A stretch of 26,858 nt of DNA. Source: Branchiostoma floridae. Taxonomy: Eukaryota; Chordata; Leptocardii; Amphioxiformes; Branchiostomatidae. This document shows, one piece after another, positions 1 through 9,831 of this stretch. The DNA is taken from positions 262,954 to 289,811 of the forward strand of contig NC_049980.1 of the NCBI RefSeq assembly GCF_000003815.2. Direction: 5' to 3'. A program made the position numbers and the translations under genes. Positions within the stretch are counted from its first letter, which is position 1. Each line of letters starts with the position of its first letter. Under the pieces are notes generated by a model that was given only the letters and a program-made list of their open reading frames with translations, made no database searches and had not been told where the DNA came from.

Positions 1-76
1 GTTCGGAGTTCAACTTGACGTTGACGCGATCTTGGCCGGTGGTGCGATACTGATGAGACGTCTATCCACCATGGAG
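1..76 (+). CDS. ASIC/DEG-like channel, upstream partial exon
   Basis: The sequence is open in the frame starting at base 2 and ends at ATGGAG followed by a strong GTAAGT donor at 77. It ends in phase 0, and the next exon (602-700) begins in phase 0, so the two join without a frame break. The encoded piece would lie in the finger region of the channel's extracellular domain, just before the conserved stretch in the next exon. It carries no diagnostic motif of its own. The call rests on the donor, the phase and the position. The exon starts outside the window. Confidence 0.45.
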
Positions 77-84
77 GTAAGTGT

Positions 85-152
<68 letters not shown>

Positions 153-601
153 GGCTCCACATGCAATAAATGTTAGAATAAAAACTCAATTGCCTTGGTA
201 CGATAACAATCTAGAGTCCTTATATTCAATCTTACACAGAGGAATAGGTAACCAAATTTTCGACCATCGGAATTAGAATTTCATGACGCGCACTGGACGC
301 TGGGATATGTGACGTTATTAGAGAATCATAGGTGCCTTGAAACCGATTTTTGCAGATACCTAGTATGTGTTTGTTTACTGTGTACAGTTTGATGACAGAC
401 TTGTTTTTGCAATGGCCCCTTCACGATTTACCCTATTGTAAAGAGTGAAAAGTTTGAGTATGAATAAATAAGTATTGCTATATGCAACAACCGTGTTACG
501 ATGATGCGGTATTTTGCATGTCTTAAAACTTTCGACATGTAGACCCACTATATGTGTCTATTACAAACGGGATCATGTGTATCTTTAACTTTGACAAACA
601 G
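77..601 (+). other. Intron with (GT)n microsatellite
   Basis: This is the intron between the first two channel exons. A (GT)n run occupies about 87-150, immediately after the splice donor. The rest is AT-rich with no coding or repeat structure that I recognise. The acceptor is at 600-601. Confidence 0.5.
87..150. repeat. (GT)n microsatellite
   Basis: About 32 uninterrupted GT dinucleotides start about 10 bases after the donor at 77. Any ORF through it that reads Cys-Val-Cys-Val is an artefact of the repeat. Confidence 0.95.
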
Positions 602-700
602 GGCATGAATGTTGAGGACCTCTTGCTAGAAAAAGGCTTTGACATCGAATGGAATCGCATGCCTCTATGTATTTGGAAGGGGGTCGACTGTACTGAACGG
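602..700 (+). CDS. ASIC/DEG-like channel exon (finger region)
   Basis: The exon is 33 codons, phase 0 to phase 0, bounded by ACAAACAG at 594-601 and GTAAGT at 701. It encodes a piece containing NVEDLLLEKGF, then a Cys-containing stretch ending DCTER. ASIC/degenerin proteins have the same layout (an acidic MLL-type motif, then Cys, then a short link to the next exon) just before the FxxxFTRYGKCYTF block. That block is what the next exon supplies. I exclude the bases before 602 and after 700, which only extend the open frame into introns. Confidence 0.75.
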
Positions 701-1200
701 GTAAGTTCATACTATTTCTTTCTACTTGTTTTTTTCTTGTATAGACGAGGACAATGTGGCACTGCACTCAAGTTTGTAACTTATATCAACAGTGCCACAT
801 ATACACAGTACATACAGAAAGGTAGTCTTTTCTTTTACCTCTCCGACCGAAGTCAGATATAGATTTTTACACCTGGGTGAAGTGGGTAATGTCGTGTAAA
901 GGGCACAGCGTACGTCGGGGGTAAGGCGGGTATATCGAACTCGGGACCTCTAGATTCCGAGCCAAACGCTCTACCTGTTACGCAACACACGTCACTACAA
1001 AGTTAAAAGCTTTTACTCAGCCGTAGTCATAATAACAATTCACGATAGCTTATGATTGTATATTACCCAGTTTATGGTAGAGTTAACGCTCATGTGGATT
1101 TTGTAGAGTCCGGGAAAAATCCTGTAGTAAAAACTATAAGGATGCCCACATTTTGCTAGCGAAGCAATACAGCTCTTTCAATCCATGTGTGTCCCACCAG
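701..1200 (+). other. Intron carrying a tRNA-derived SINE (reverse)
   Basis: The intron runs between GTAAGT at 701 and the polypyrimidine-rich acceptor ending CCACCAG at 1200. Its main content is a tRNA-like SINE fragment on the minus strand (about 868-1000). The remainder is AT-rich and unremarkable. Confidence 0.5.
868..1000 (-). repeat. tRNA-derived SINE fragment
   Basis: On the minus strand there is a tRNA-like A box (GTAACAGGTAGAGCG) followed by a B box (GAGTTCGATAT), at roughly tRNA spacing. The flanking text (AAGGGCACAGCG in plus orientation) resembles the body of SINEs common in marine animals. It is too diverged to be a working tRNA. The family name is not assigned. Confidence 0.55.
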
Positions 1201-1326
1201 GACTTCACCCATTCATTCGGCCACTACGGAAACTGCTATACTTTTAACGCTGATGCCGACAACCCGCTAAAACAGTCCATGCAGGGTTCCAGCCAAGGAT
1301 TCATGGCGTTCATCGACCTTAAAGTG
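1201..1326 (+). CDS. ASIC/DEG-like channel exon (conserved YGNCYTF block)
   Basis: The exon is 42 codons, phase 0 to 0, from the acceptor CCACCAG|GAC to the donor GTGAGT at 1327. It starts DFTHSFGHYGNCYTFNAD, a close match to the ASIC/ENaC signature in which a Phe-Thr/Arg-Tyr-Gly-x-Cys-Tyr-Thr-Phe-Asn block follows a short Cys-containing link. This is the most diagnostic piece of the upstream gene. The exon ends FIDLKV, which leads into the beta-sheet region (DEY...) encoded by the next exon. Confidence 0.88.
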
Positions 1327-2029
1327 GTGAGTGGTCATAAAAAATTCTAACGTATTCGCATATGCTGTTTTATGATGTCCAGATGCTCACTTAAATTCAA
1401 CGACGAAATGAAGGCATCAGGGAGCTGAACCAAACTCTATTCTACTTGTTTCATGATATGAGCTGAACGCGGAGTGATACAATCTTATTTGAGAGTAACA
1501 CAAGTTTCCTAGGTCACAATTGTACCTGATGATAAAGCAGTACCAAGTTCTTAGATGGTGGTTAAACGTGGCTAATTAGAAGCGTAGTGAGGATTCTATC
1601 ATCGTTTATATTGAATTGTAATTAGATCTTGCAACTTTACATAAACAATTGTTTGGGCGCGTACGTAAATATGGGCGAGAAAAACACCTTTATCATAAGA
1701 TAGGATTTGCTACTTAGGACAGGGTAGTAGACAAACGTAGAAGACAAAATGAGCTTGCGCTCTATTTTTAATGTGCCTCTAATCTCCAAGCAGATCCTAC
1801 AATGGTATAAGATAACTAGTACCAATATGGCCAAGGAGTGTTGTCAGCCGAAAGGTGTCCATTTGCCATTAAGCGAAACACACCCCTAAGTCGGCTTCAC
1901 TCCTCTGCCAGCTTTTGATACTATCTTATGCTATTGTAGGATCTGCTTGGAGATTACTGTGCATCTACTGTCACCTGATATGAACCCTCCATTGTTATTA
2001 TACGTAATAAATGACACTTGCTTCAATAG
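1327..2029 (+). other. Intron containing a small MITE
   Basis: The intron contains a 177-bp inverted-repeat element (1780-1956). A stretch at about 1459-1520 resembles one at about 3325-3390 in a later intron. No other feature is recognised. Confidence 0.45.
1780..1956. mobile_element. TA-flanked MITE (Tc1/mariner-like)
   Basis: The left end TAATCTCCAAGCAGATCC and the right end GGATCTGCTTGGAGATTA are reverse complements. Similarity extends to about 35 bp with two differences. The outermost TA on each side fits a TA target duplication, the usual hallmark of Tc1/mariner-type elements. There is no coding capacity. The family is inferred from the TA only. Confidence 0.65.
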
Positions 2030-2182
2030 GATGAGTACACAGAAACGTATACCGCTGGTGGGAATGCTGAGGTTGGGCTGAAGCTCTTGGTGCACGATCC
2101 GAGGGAACCTCCCATGATGGACACCCAGGGCATCGCCCTCGCGCCGGGAAACCACGCCTTCGTTTCCGTCAAGCGAATTCTG
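2030..2182 (+). CDS. ASIC/DEG-like channel exon (palm/beta-ball)
   Basis: The exon is 51 codons, phase 0 to 0, from TTCAATAG|GAT to CTG|GTGAGT. It begins DEYTETY and contains GLKLLVHDPREPP, then GIALAPGNHAFVSVKRIL. This matches the ASIC pattern of an Asp-Glu-Tyr start, an Ile/Leu-x-Val-His-x-x-x-Glu-Pro-Pro block and a (V/L)APG block. All three occur in the right order and spacing for the extracellular domain core. Confidence 0.88.
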
Positions 2183-2845
2183 GTGAGTCCCGAAGTTCAG
2201 ACAAATCTAACCGCAGCCGATATGACTTTTCGATTTTTTTTTTTAATTTCATTTTATTGGAAAGTTCATATAAAAATACAAACAAAAGTACGAGGACGAA
2301 GTGACGTCGAACTCAAATTGTACACAACATATCTTAACGTCGCCACTTCGTCAAAAATTGAAAATGATTTTTTACACAGGACTATAATAAGTACATTATT
2401 GGATAAGAATAATGCAAGAAAGTACAACAGTGAGCATGTGTTGATCCCCCTACCGGTAGAAAAAATAAAACAGAGAATTATACCTGAACCTAAAACAATT
2501 TGAAGATATAATGTAAACATGTGTGATCGATATAATTTGATAATTAACTTTAAAAGAACAAAATGACTTCCACATAAAATAAGCATTTGTTTGTCAATGT
2601 TTGCAATTGTATCAACATCAACTATATGTTCAAGTATAACTCAGAAAACTTGTTTTGATTCAAACTCTCCAGGTTGTATAAAGGCTCCCCAGGTTATATA
2701 AAGGCTCTTGAGGTTATATATAATTACCAACTAATTGGAACCATGAGCTAAATTGTGAGACTAGGACCAGTTGAACTGCAAGGAAATCCAGTCCGAACTA
2801 GCAATACTTATCCCTTAACACAATTCAATATTTCCCCCTCCCCAG
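2183..2845 (+). other. Intron with a short 20-bp tandem repeat
   Basis: The intron is AT-rich. At 2671-2720 a 20-bp unit (AGGTTATATAAAGGCTC plus three bases) occurs about 2.5 times. No gene is seen. Confidence 0.45.
2671..2720. repeat. 20-bp tandem repeat, 2.5 copies
   Basis: Copies start at 2671, 2691 and 2711. Each begins AGGTTRTATA, and the first two continue AAGGCTC. Each unit contains a TATAAA-like or TATATA-like string, probably by chance. Confidence 0.75.
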
Positions 2846-2990
2846 TACGAGAACCATGTCCCTCCGTGGGGGGTCTGCCAGGACCGACAGCTGGAGTATT
2901 ACGACACCTACACGCTGAACGGCTGCTATCTGGAGTGCAGGAGTAAGCACGTGGTCCGGAACTGCAGCTGTCGGCCTTACAACTTACCAG
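2846..2990 (+). CDS. ASIC/DEG-like channel exon (thumb entry, Cys-rich)
   Basis: The acceptor CCCCCTCCCCAG lies at 2845 and the donor CCAG|GTACAG at 2991. The exon is 145 bases, phase 0 to 1. It encodes YENHVPPWGVC, then LEYYDTYTLNGCYLEC, then VVRNCSCRPYNLP. This Cys pattern (PPWGxC, then TxxxCxxxC, then NCxCRxxxxP) is the well-known ASIC/degenerin thumb pattern, which forms disulfides in the channel structures. All expected Cys are present. Confidence 0.9.
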
Positions 2991-3525
2991 GTACAGTGAA
3001 AGCTTTTCAATTGTACACCCAATTTGCCAGCGTATTTCGAACAATTATTAGGCGTGTACAATGATACGAAGTTACAAGGTTGGACCGTGCACTGTATACG
3101 TTACAGGCTTACAGCACACTCTGCACTGTGACACGTCAATGACCACTGGTCAGTCCAGTGTAGTGTTCTCTCTAATGCTGAGACAAGTTTGATTGACAAC
3201 ATTATGGCAGTAGAGTACAATGAAAAAAAATAGGTAAGCCGTGATGCTCGTTCATATCAATCTAACGACGCAGTAATGAAATTTGAGTATGCCATCCGCA
3301 AACTTTATTCCGTGTAGCGCATCTGGACTGAAACATCGGAGTGATGCAATTTTCGTAGATGAGATAGAAGTTGCCTAGGTCGCATTCAATGTGCGGGTCC
3401 GCGTGTGCTTCTGCAGCGAAACTTTTATGTATGTTTTAAATCATAGTTTGGTCGACGTAGCCTCCAAGGCAAGAAAATTAAAAGTTAACAATCCTAAGGT
3501 TTATCTATCCTATCTGTTCAAATAG
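2991..3525 (+). other. Intron without recognised features
   Basis: The only structure noted is a stretch at about 3325-3390 resembling 1459-1520. The acceptor is AAATAG at 3525. Confidence 0.4.
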
Positions 3526-3582
3526 GAACGGCACCAACATGTGACCCGACTACCATGTTCACATGTGTCAACGGAATATTAG
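3526..3582 (+). CDS. ASIC/DEG-like channel exon (short thumb exon)
   Basis: The exon is 57 bases, phase 1 to 1, from CAAATAG to the donor AG|GTGAGT. Its first two bases complete the Gly codon begun in the previous exon. It then encodes TAPTCDPTTMFTCVNGIL. This corresponds to the ASIC segment after LPG (G-x-A-P-x-C-x-P...C). Two conserved-position Cys are present. The next recognisable exon is over 8 kb away, beyond the nested mobile elements. Confidence 0.85.
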   Translation, partial: ERHQHVTRLPCSHVSTEY

Positions 3583-3704
3583 GTGAGTGTTTAGCTTACA
3601 GATATTTTTTCTTTAACATCGGCCAAAGACGAACAGCATTAGGTACTACAGGTCACTTACTGACGTTCCGATTGGGGAGAGGGGCAGTTTTTGAGCCGTG
3701 CCAT

Positions 3705-4293
3705 CTCAGCTGGTTTTGCTTTTCATTTGTGATGCGACATGAGACGGTGTCACATTGTTTTGCTTGACTGTGAATCGTAGACTATATTTAGCTGTAATAT
3801 CTGTTGTTTCTCGTTAAGAGTTTGCTGCATTCCTGATGTGTATTGGTATGCAAATTAGGCAAAGACACTTGCTGGTTTCCAAACTGAAACGTTAATTGCA
3901 TTACCGCCGGACTGGCGACAGAGTTGAGTTGTCTGAGTTGGCAAACCTTTCCTGGCTGTTGACAGTGCTATTTCTGCCGTTCGTGATTTTTATTCAACAA
4001 ACATTTGAGAGGAATCAGTCCTCAGACCGGGATCCACCCGTTTTCTGTCGGTGGAGGTTTGCGCCTCAGACAGCGCCGCTCCATGCCCATGCAAGGTTCA
4101 GCTAGTTTTGCTTTTCATTTGTGATGCGATATGAGACGATGTCACATGGTTCTGATTTATTGTGAACCGTAGACTAAATTTAGCTGCATTATTTGTTCTT
4201 GTTCGTAAAAGTGGTACCAAATTTCCGGCTGTGTATTGGTATGCAAATTAGTCAAAGAACCCTGCCGAACTTCAAGCTGTAACGTTAATTAAA
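3705..4293 (+). repeat. Two diverged tandem 5' UTR units (about 392 bp)
   Basis: The stretch 3705-3900 (CAGCTGGTTTTGCTTTTCAT... to ...AACGTTAATT) recurs at 4097-4293 with an offset of 392-393 bases and many substitutions. Such repeated leaders are known as internal promoter monomers in several LINE families. Both copies keep TGTATTGGTATGCAAATTAG, which contains the POU octamer ATGCAAAT (3848-3855 and 4241-4248). The promoter role is inference. Confidence 0.75.
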
Positions 4294-4399
4294 TTTGCAC
4301 CGCATGCAGTAGCTGTAGAAATAATTGTGCAATACGCTTAGAACTATCGTGTATTTGTTATTGTTTTCCTGTATGATCGCAAGTAGCACTAACTAGACC

Positions 4400-7392
4400 A
4401 TGCTAGCTGTGAAAGGAGTTTGTCGTGTTGTGAAGGGGGCAGTAACCCTTGGTTTTCCTGTGACATTACTTGCTAGTATACTACTGTTAGCGGTGTTACC
4501 ACGGCCAGTCGTTCTCCCTAAATGGGATAAGAGTACTAGCATTGTAAACGCAGAGTCAGGAACATGGATTACTCAGTCTCCCAACCTCGTAAAACTCAAC
4601 CCTGGTCTGCTCGGAGTAAGGTCTCTTGCACCGTCAACTACTTGTACAGACAGGCGTAGGCAAACTGTTAACATTCTTGTTTGTACCACACTACTGCTGG
4701 CTGGAGATATTGCCCCAAACCCTGGCCCAGTTGTGGATGGACTGCCTCACTGGAGAAAGGGCCTGGTGTACGCCTTCTACAATGTGGTCTCTCTCTCGCG
4801 ACATCTACATGAGATCCAGCAGTTACTCCTGAAGAATACCCGTATACATGTACTAGGGCTAGCTGAAACTCGCTTAAGTGACACCATTCCAGACACTCTC
4901 GTGGAGGTTTGCGGATACACCTTGTACAGGAAAGACAGGGACCGGCATGGAGGGGGTGTGGGTGTATATGTCAAACAGACTATTCCAGCCCAGCGTCGAT
5001 ATGATCTTGCGCAGGCGGACGTCGAGGTTTGCTGTGTGGACATCAAGCCAAACAAGGCCCGTAAAACTCTGTTGGCTTGCATCTACCGCCCACCCAACGC
5101 TGGCTCTGAATGGAGGGACTCTGCAGAAGGACTTGTACACAAACTCAATGCAACTGCTGAAGAAGAAAATGCAGATGTCATAATCATGGGGGACTTCAAT
5201 TCAGACTTGTTAAAATCAACCCAAGCGTTGTCATCTGTGGAATTCCTAATGGGATTGTACCAGTTAGTACCTATCATACTTCAACCCACCCGCATAACAG
5301 AGTCCACAGAATCGTGTATTGACAATATGTTTGTAACAAACCCAGACCGCTTCAGATCAAGTGCAAGTGTGGCATGGGGACCGTCGGACCACAACCTTAT
5401 CCTGGCCTGTGCACAAGCAGGAAGAGAGGCATGCGGTACACGCTGGTGTGAATACAGGTCTTACAAGCAGTACACCCAACAATCTTTTATTGATGGACTC
5501 AAGTCAGTTCATTGGGATTCAGTATTAGACTGCACTGATGTAACGGATGCTTGGGATGCTTTTAAGTATATTTTCCTGAATGTAGCTGACAAATTCGCTC
5601 CGCTGTGCAAGAGGAGAGTGAGGGATAACAACACTGTTGCTCCTTGGATGACGGACAGGGTAAAAAACATGATGGGGCGACGCGACGCAGCTAGACGCAA
5701 AGCAATCAAAACCAAGGAGGGAAAAGACTGGGAGGTCTACCGGGTGATAAGGAACCAGACAACATCAGCAGTCAGAAAGGCAAAGAAAATCCACTTTGCT
5801 GAAGCTGTGACAGAAGCGAAAGGAGATCAAAGCCTCATGTGGAAAATTATTAACGCCTTCACAGGGAAATCCAAAGGGAAGTGTCAAGTTCAGAACTTGG
5901 CGAGACCTGACGGTACCAATATATCGGACCCCAGCGAAATGTCTCAAGAGTTCAATAGCTACTTCGCAACTTGTGCTACAAGCCTTGCCGATAGTATGCC
6001 AACCTCCCAGAAAGATCCTCTCCGACACATACCGGAGCCTAGTACAGAGTTCAGCTTTGAGTCAGTTGACGAATCGACAGTGCTAAGTGAACTTCTCAGA
6101 TTGAAAGCAAAGAAGGCCACTGGGCTGGACAATTTCCCCTCAAAACTGCTTAAGGACTCCGCCCCTGTCATTGTCAGACCACTGACACACATTTTTAACC
6201 TATCACTTGCCACAGGAGAAGTCCCTAGTGATTGGAAGACGGCAAAGATCACACCCATTTACAAGTCCGGTAATCGAACTAATGTGGCCAACTACCGTCC
6301 TGTCTCTGTACTGAGTGTAACATCCAAAGTGTTGGAAAAACTCGTTGGAAACCAAGTATCACGCTACATGGCCCAGAACAACCTTCTCACGGTATACCAA
6401 AGTGGGTTTCGGAGAAACCACAGTACTGCCTCTGCAGTTTTGAAGATTGTGGAGGACATTAGGTCGGCCAATAATAGTCGCCAGGTCACAGTTGCTCTCT
6501 TCCTAGACTTACGCAAAGCATTTGACACTGTGAATCATGCCATTCTGTTGAGTAAGCTCAAGAAACTGGGTTTTGATAGGGATGCAACAAAATGGTTTAC
6601 ATCATACCTCTCTGGTCGCTCACAATGCACTAGTCTGCAAAGTCAATGTTCAGAGATGGCTGCAGTCACCTGCGGGGTACCACAGGGGAGCGTACTTGGT
6701 CCCTTGCTGTTTTGTTTATATGTCAACGACATGCCACAGGTTCTAGAAAAATGCAAAATACACCTGTATGCAGACGACACCGCAATCTATTACTCGGCGG
6801 GCACGAGGAAAGAGTGTGAAGAGGCAGTTTCCCAGGATATGAAGAGAGTGTCAGACTGGTTAATTGATAATAGACTTTCTCTCCATCATGACAAGACAAA
6901 GTCTATGCTATTCGGGGTTCCTCAGAAGCTGAGACATGTTGGGACAACAGTTCAGATCACAGACGGTGTTAACATTTATGAGCAAGTTAACACTTTCAAA
7001 TATTTGGGCATCACTCTAGACCCATCGCTCCAGTGGTCAGCTCACATAACAAATATCACGAAAAAAATATTTAGTGGCCTCAGTGCAATGAGACGTGCAA
7101 AACCCTACGTAACAAAAGAAATATTACATACTATGTGTCAAACTTTGTTGTTGTCGCACTTGGACTACTGTGGCGCGGCGTGGTTGCCAAGCCTTGTACA
7201 GGGCAAGAAAACACAAATGCTGCAACTCGACAGGCTGCTGTTTAGAGCTGCAAGGATGATTAGAGGCTACACACTCCGGGATCATGTCCCAGTTGGTAAA
7301 CTGTTAACGGAGGCGGGGTTGGTGTCGGTGAGAAACCGGGCGGAAAAAATCAGTCTGGCCACAGTTTTCAATGCTGTACGAGGAAAAGCCCC
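4400..7392 (+). CDS. Non-LTR retrotransposon polyprotein (APE endonuclease + RT), N-terminal 998 codons
   Basis: The product copies element RNA into genomic DNA by target-primed reverse transcription. Residues about 14-40 are hydrophobic. A 2A-like GDIAPNPGP motif lies at 102-110. The APE-type endonuclease follows with N128, E156 (AETRL), Y229-RPP, GDFN (264-267) and SDH (329-331), all expected catalytic positions. The RT has NYRPVS, FLDLRKAFD (catalytic Asp at about 703), GVPQGSVLGP, YADD (790-793) and YLGI. No stop or frameshift interrupts it. At residue 998 (Pro) the frame runs into the end of an inserted DNA element and ends artificially at 7435 after about 13 foreign residues. The natural carboxy end is at 11090-11321. 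The ATG at 4400 has ACC before it. Confidence 0.92.
4703..4729 (+). other. 2A-like ribosome-skipping motif (variant)
   Basis: The sequence encodes GDIAPNPGP preceded by a Leu-rich stretch (CTTLLLA). The 2A consensus is D-(V/I)-E-x-N-P-G-P, with peptide-bond skipping between the last Gly and Pro. All positions match here except Glu, which is Ala. 2A sequences at this place are known from CR1/L2/Crack-type LINEs of sea urchin and lancelet. Whether this variant works cannot be told from sequence. Confidence 0.7.
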
Positions 7393-7421
7393 CACTGTGC
7401 GAAAGGGTGTGATTTCCGGAC
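7393..7421 (+). repeat. CACTA-like left terminal inverted repeat
   Basis: The repeat starts CACTGTGCGAAAGGGTGT and ends ATTTCCGGAC. It pairs with 11058-11086 with one mismatch in 29. Confidence 0.9.
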
Positions 7422-8426
7422 AAAGTCGGAGTTGACATATTTTTGGACATGCTAAATATTCGGACTGTGTCCGGGCACGATGTTCAATATTTCCAATATC
7501 TGGAAATATCATGAGTCAGGAATTGTCTTGTTATGTATCCGGACAAATAAGACTTTCCTGCTTTTCAAGATACGCGCCATTGACGTTTCTTGCCTCCGAA
7601 TACGTGATATGTTCTACATTCTTTACATATCCAAGGTCCATATATTTCGATAAGGAATACCCGGACAAATTAGGAGTTTGCACGAAGCATGATGTGCATT
7701 ATTTCTGGGCCATTGTCAGATGACATTTTCAATTCATTATGTCTCAGAATATCATGAGTCATGAAATGTTTCAGCACATGCCCTGACGGATAGAATTTCC
7801 CGTTCTTCCGAATACGTGTCAGGGACGTTTCATGTTTTCGAATTCATACTATTTTCTTTTCTTTCCATTTACGAGACATATCCGCGACAGATATTCCATG
7901 GATTAGTTTTAGGACAGATTCGAAGTTAGCATATTCTGACCGTTGCCGATAAAGGCATTCTATACGTGAATTGTGAATCGGTGATTGTTTTATTGCGCAT
8001 CTGAACAAATAAGACTGCATTTTTTTTGCCGAAATTTTCGCTCCTTCCGAATTCATATTCCGTTCCATTTACGACAGATGTCCAAAACAGAAACATTCCA
8101 GAGATCAGTTTTCGGACAACTTAATGGTTAACAAATTACTTTCTTGTCATACATGAATCTGAGATTGGTTTGTTGGGTATCCTTAAAAAGGTTTCCTATC
8201 TTGTCAAATACACGTCATTAACGTTTTTGCTTCTGTATATGTGTTTTTATTCTACAACGAGTATGCCCGATGTCAATGCATGTTTACTCTTTAATTTTCT
8301 GGTAATTGAAGCTTAGGCTTCCATATACATGTGCAAATATACTGACATCGACATTTACAATCAAATGACACAGAAAGCAATCTTTGCGATGGTAACAATT
8401 ATGAGTCAAGTATTATTGTTTCTTTG
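7422..8426. repeat. Left subterminal region with diverged repeats
   Basis: This region contains recurring strings such as ATATCATGAGTCA (about 7506 and 7747), (T/C)CGGACAAAT and TCCGAATACGTG. A longer block at about 7540-7618 is echoed at about 8179-8257. It is non-coding, and the short ORFs here are AT-rich artefacts. In CACTA elements such regions bind transposase; that role here is inferred. Confidence 0.55.
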
Positions 8427-8660
8427 CATATCCGGACAATATCTTGAACAAAGTTCAGTCAAAATACTCCACCCCAGCGGTGCAGTTTGGGATAGGTCCA
8501 TATCCGGACAATATCTTGAACAAAGTTCAGTCAAAACACTCCACCCCAGCGGTGCAGTTTGGGATAGGTCCATATCCGGACAATATCTTGAAAAAGTTCA
8601 GTCAAAACACTCCACACCAGCGGTGCAGTTTGGGATAGGTCCATATCCGGACAATATCAT
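8427..8660. repeat. 72-bp tandem repeat, about 3.3 copies
   Basis: Units start at 8427, 8499, 8571 and 8642 with CATATCCGGACAATATC. They are nearly identical, with a 1-bp deletion in the third. A degraded further copy runs through about 8681-8732. Because 72 is divisible by 3, they make a repetitive ORF that I do not consider a gene. Confidence 0.92.
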
Positions 8661-8732
8661 GACCGGATACTCATGATATTGAATACCAGCGTTGCTGTGT
8701 GGGAATGGCCCATATCCGGACAATATCACGAG

Positions 8733-8886
8733 GCAACTTTACTCGTAAAGCGGTTATGCAAGCTGTGCAAAGTGCCGAGCAGACCAGTACGTTGGCATGT
8801 CAACGGTACGCCTACTGGGGCAGTCGTTGCAGATAACAGCCTACACCGCGCCACAGCGTTTGCTGCTGTGTACAACTTTGAAACTG
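8733..8886 (+). CDS. Unidentified gene-like exon inside the DNA element
   Basis: The frame is open with a plausible protein composition (KRLCKLCKVPSRPVRWHVNG, then NSLHRATAFAAVYNFET). It ends at a strong donor (ACTG|GTAAGTAC at 8887) in phase 1. The upstream edge is uncertain because the frame runs back into the tandem repeat. I do not recognise the family. Phase 1 is compatible with the candidate exon at 9723. It may be a captured host exon or part of an element-borne gene. Confidence 0.4.
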
Positions 8887-9722
8887 GTAAGTACATGATG
8901 CATTTATTCACAAAAATAATGCACAATGCCATGTGTTTCCGTGAAACAGGCATGATGGATGACACTAACTTGCTTGGAACCATCTGGAGGAGTCCTTAGG
9001 TAACAAGACTATATTAGGAAGTCACATGACTTGACTAGACCAATAGTAGACCAGCTGGTGACAGCAGTTAGGTTTGAAACTAGATTCGAATCTCAGTTGC
9101 CGCTGCCGCTAGCCGCTACCGGACCAAGAAGTGAGTAGTGTAGCTCTCTAGTACATAGATTGTATATACATTATTAAGCAGTTACCGTTCTTAGTTCCGT
9201 ATATGTCTGTCAGCAATGTCTGTTATCCCTTCCTAGTGTTTTGTGTATTTAATAATTAGTAGTGTGATCTCTTTGTAAAGATTGTTGTATGATAGATCAC
9301 TTCTCTTTCAGCTGGAACCCCCGCGTGTCATCCCCGGCTTGTTTACAAATTGCCCGTTCCATAGTTAGTTAAATTCTCATATTATTTTGTGCTGTATGTG
9401 CCGTAACGGCTGCTTCTAAACTTTCCTGTCCTGTTGTTCTGGCTGGCTAAATCTGATAAAAGCTCCTTGATAGAACCAAGGAGAAACTGTAATCTCCTCA
9501 CTAGGACCAATGTGATTGTGTGCATATAAAATTCCATTCGTTCTCTGGGGGTCCTTATCTGTGCCATCTGTGTGGCCCGCACCCTTTGATGATAGCCGAC
9601 TCCAGATTCCTGCCTTTGTCTCCGTCTTGTCCTGCTGTGATTTTTATGGCCGTGTTTGAATAATTTTACATGTACCGTTCATGGGTTCGGGGCAGTTACT
9701 AGCCTTTTTTTTTCCATTCCAG
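8887..9722 (+). other. Intron-like stretch inside the DNA element
   Basis: The stretch has further splice-like signals: a GTGAGTAG donor at 9131 after a Pro/Leu/Ala-rich open stretch, and a CTCTTTCAG acceptor ending at 9311. A TTTTTTTTTCCATTCCAG acceptor ends at 9722. No protein domain is recognised. The density of good donors and acceptors suggests a former or current spliced transcript. Confidence 0.4.
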
Positions 9723-9785
9723 CCGCTGAGCCTCTGTTTCCCAATCGCCTGTCCTGCCATGCCGACGACCGAGGCCTACCTCCTG
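9723..9785 (+). CDS. Unidentified 63-bp gene-like exon inside the DNA element
   Basis: The stretch is bounded by a strong acceptor (TTTTTCCATTCCAG) and by GTAACA. In the phase-1 frame it encodes a piece containing EPLFPNRLSCHADDRGLPPG, which looks like a secreted Cys-bearing segment. It is phase compatible with the exon ending at 8886. It does not join in frame to the downstream open stretch at 9832, so either the gene is broken or the next exon is wrong. Confidence 0.35.
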
Positions 9786-9831
9786 GTAACACTTACGACA
9801 GTCTGTGACCGGTGCCGTTTAATCCTGCCAG

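Noticed and set aside
91-276. ORF starting with a Cys-Val repeat
   Set aside because: Translation of a (GT)n microsatellite inside an intron.
2183-2503. Read-through of the channel frame into the intron
   Set aside because: Follows a strong GTGAGT donor, and composition changes at once to AT-rich.
8329-8676. ORF with repeated SGQYLEQSSVK units
   Set aside because: The 72-bp tandem repeat is a multiple of three and keeps frames open; it lies in the subterminal zone of a DNA element.
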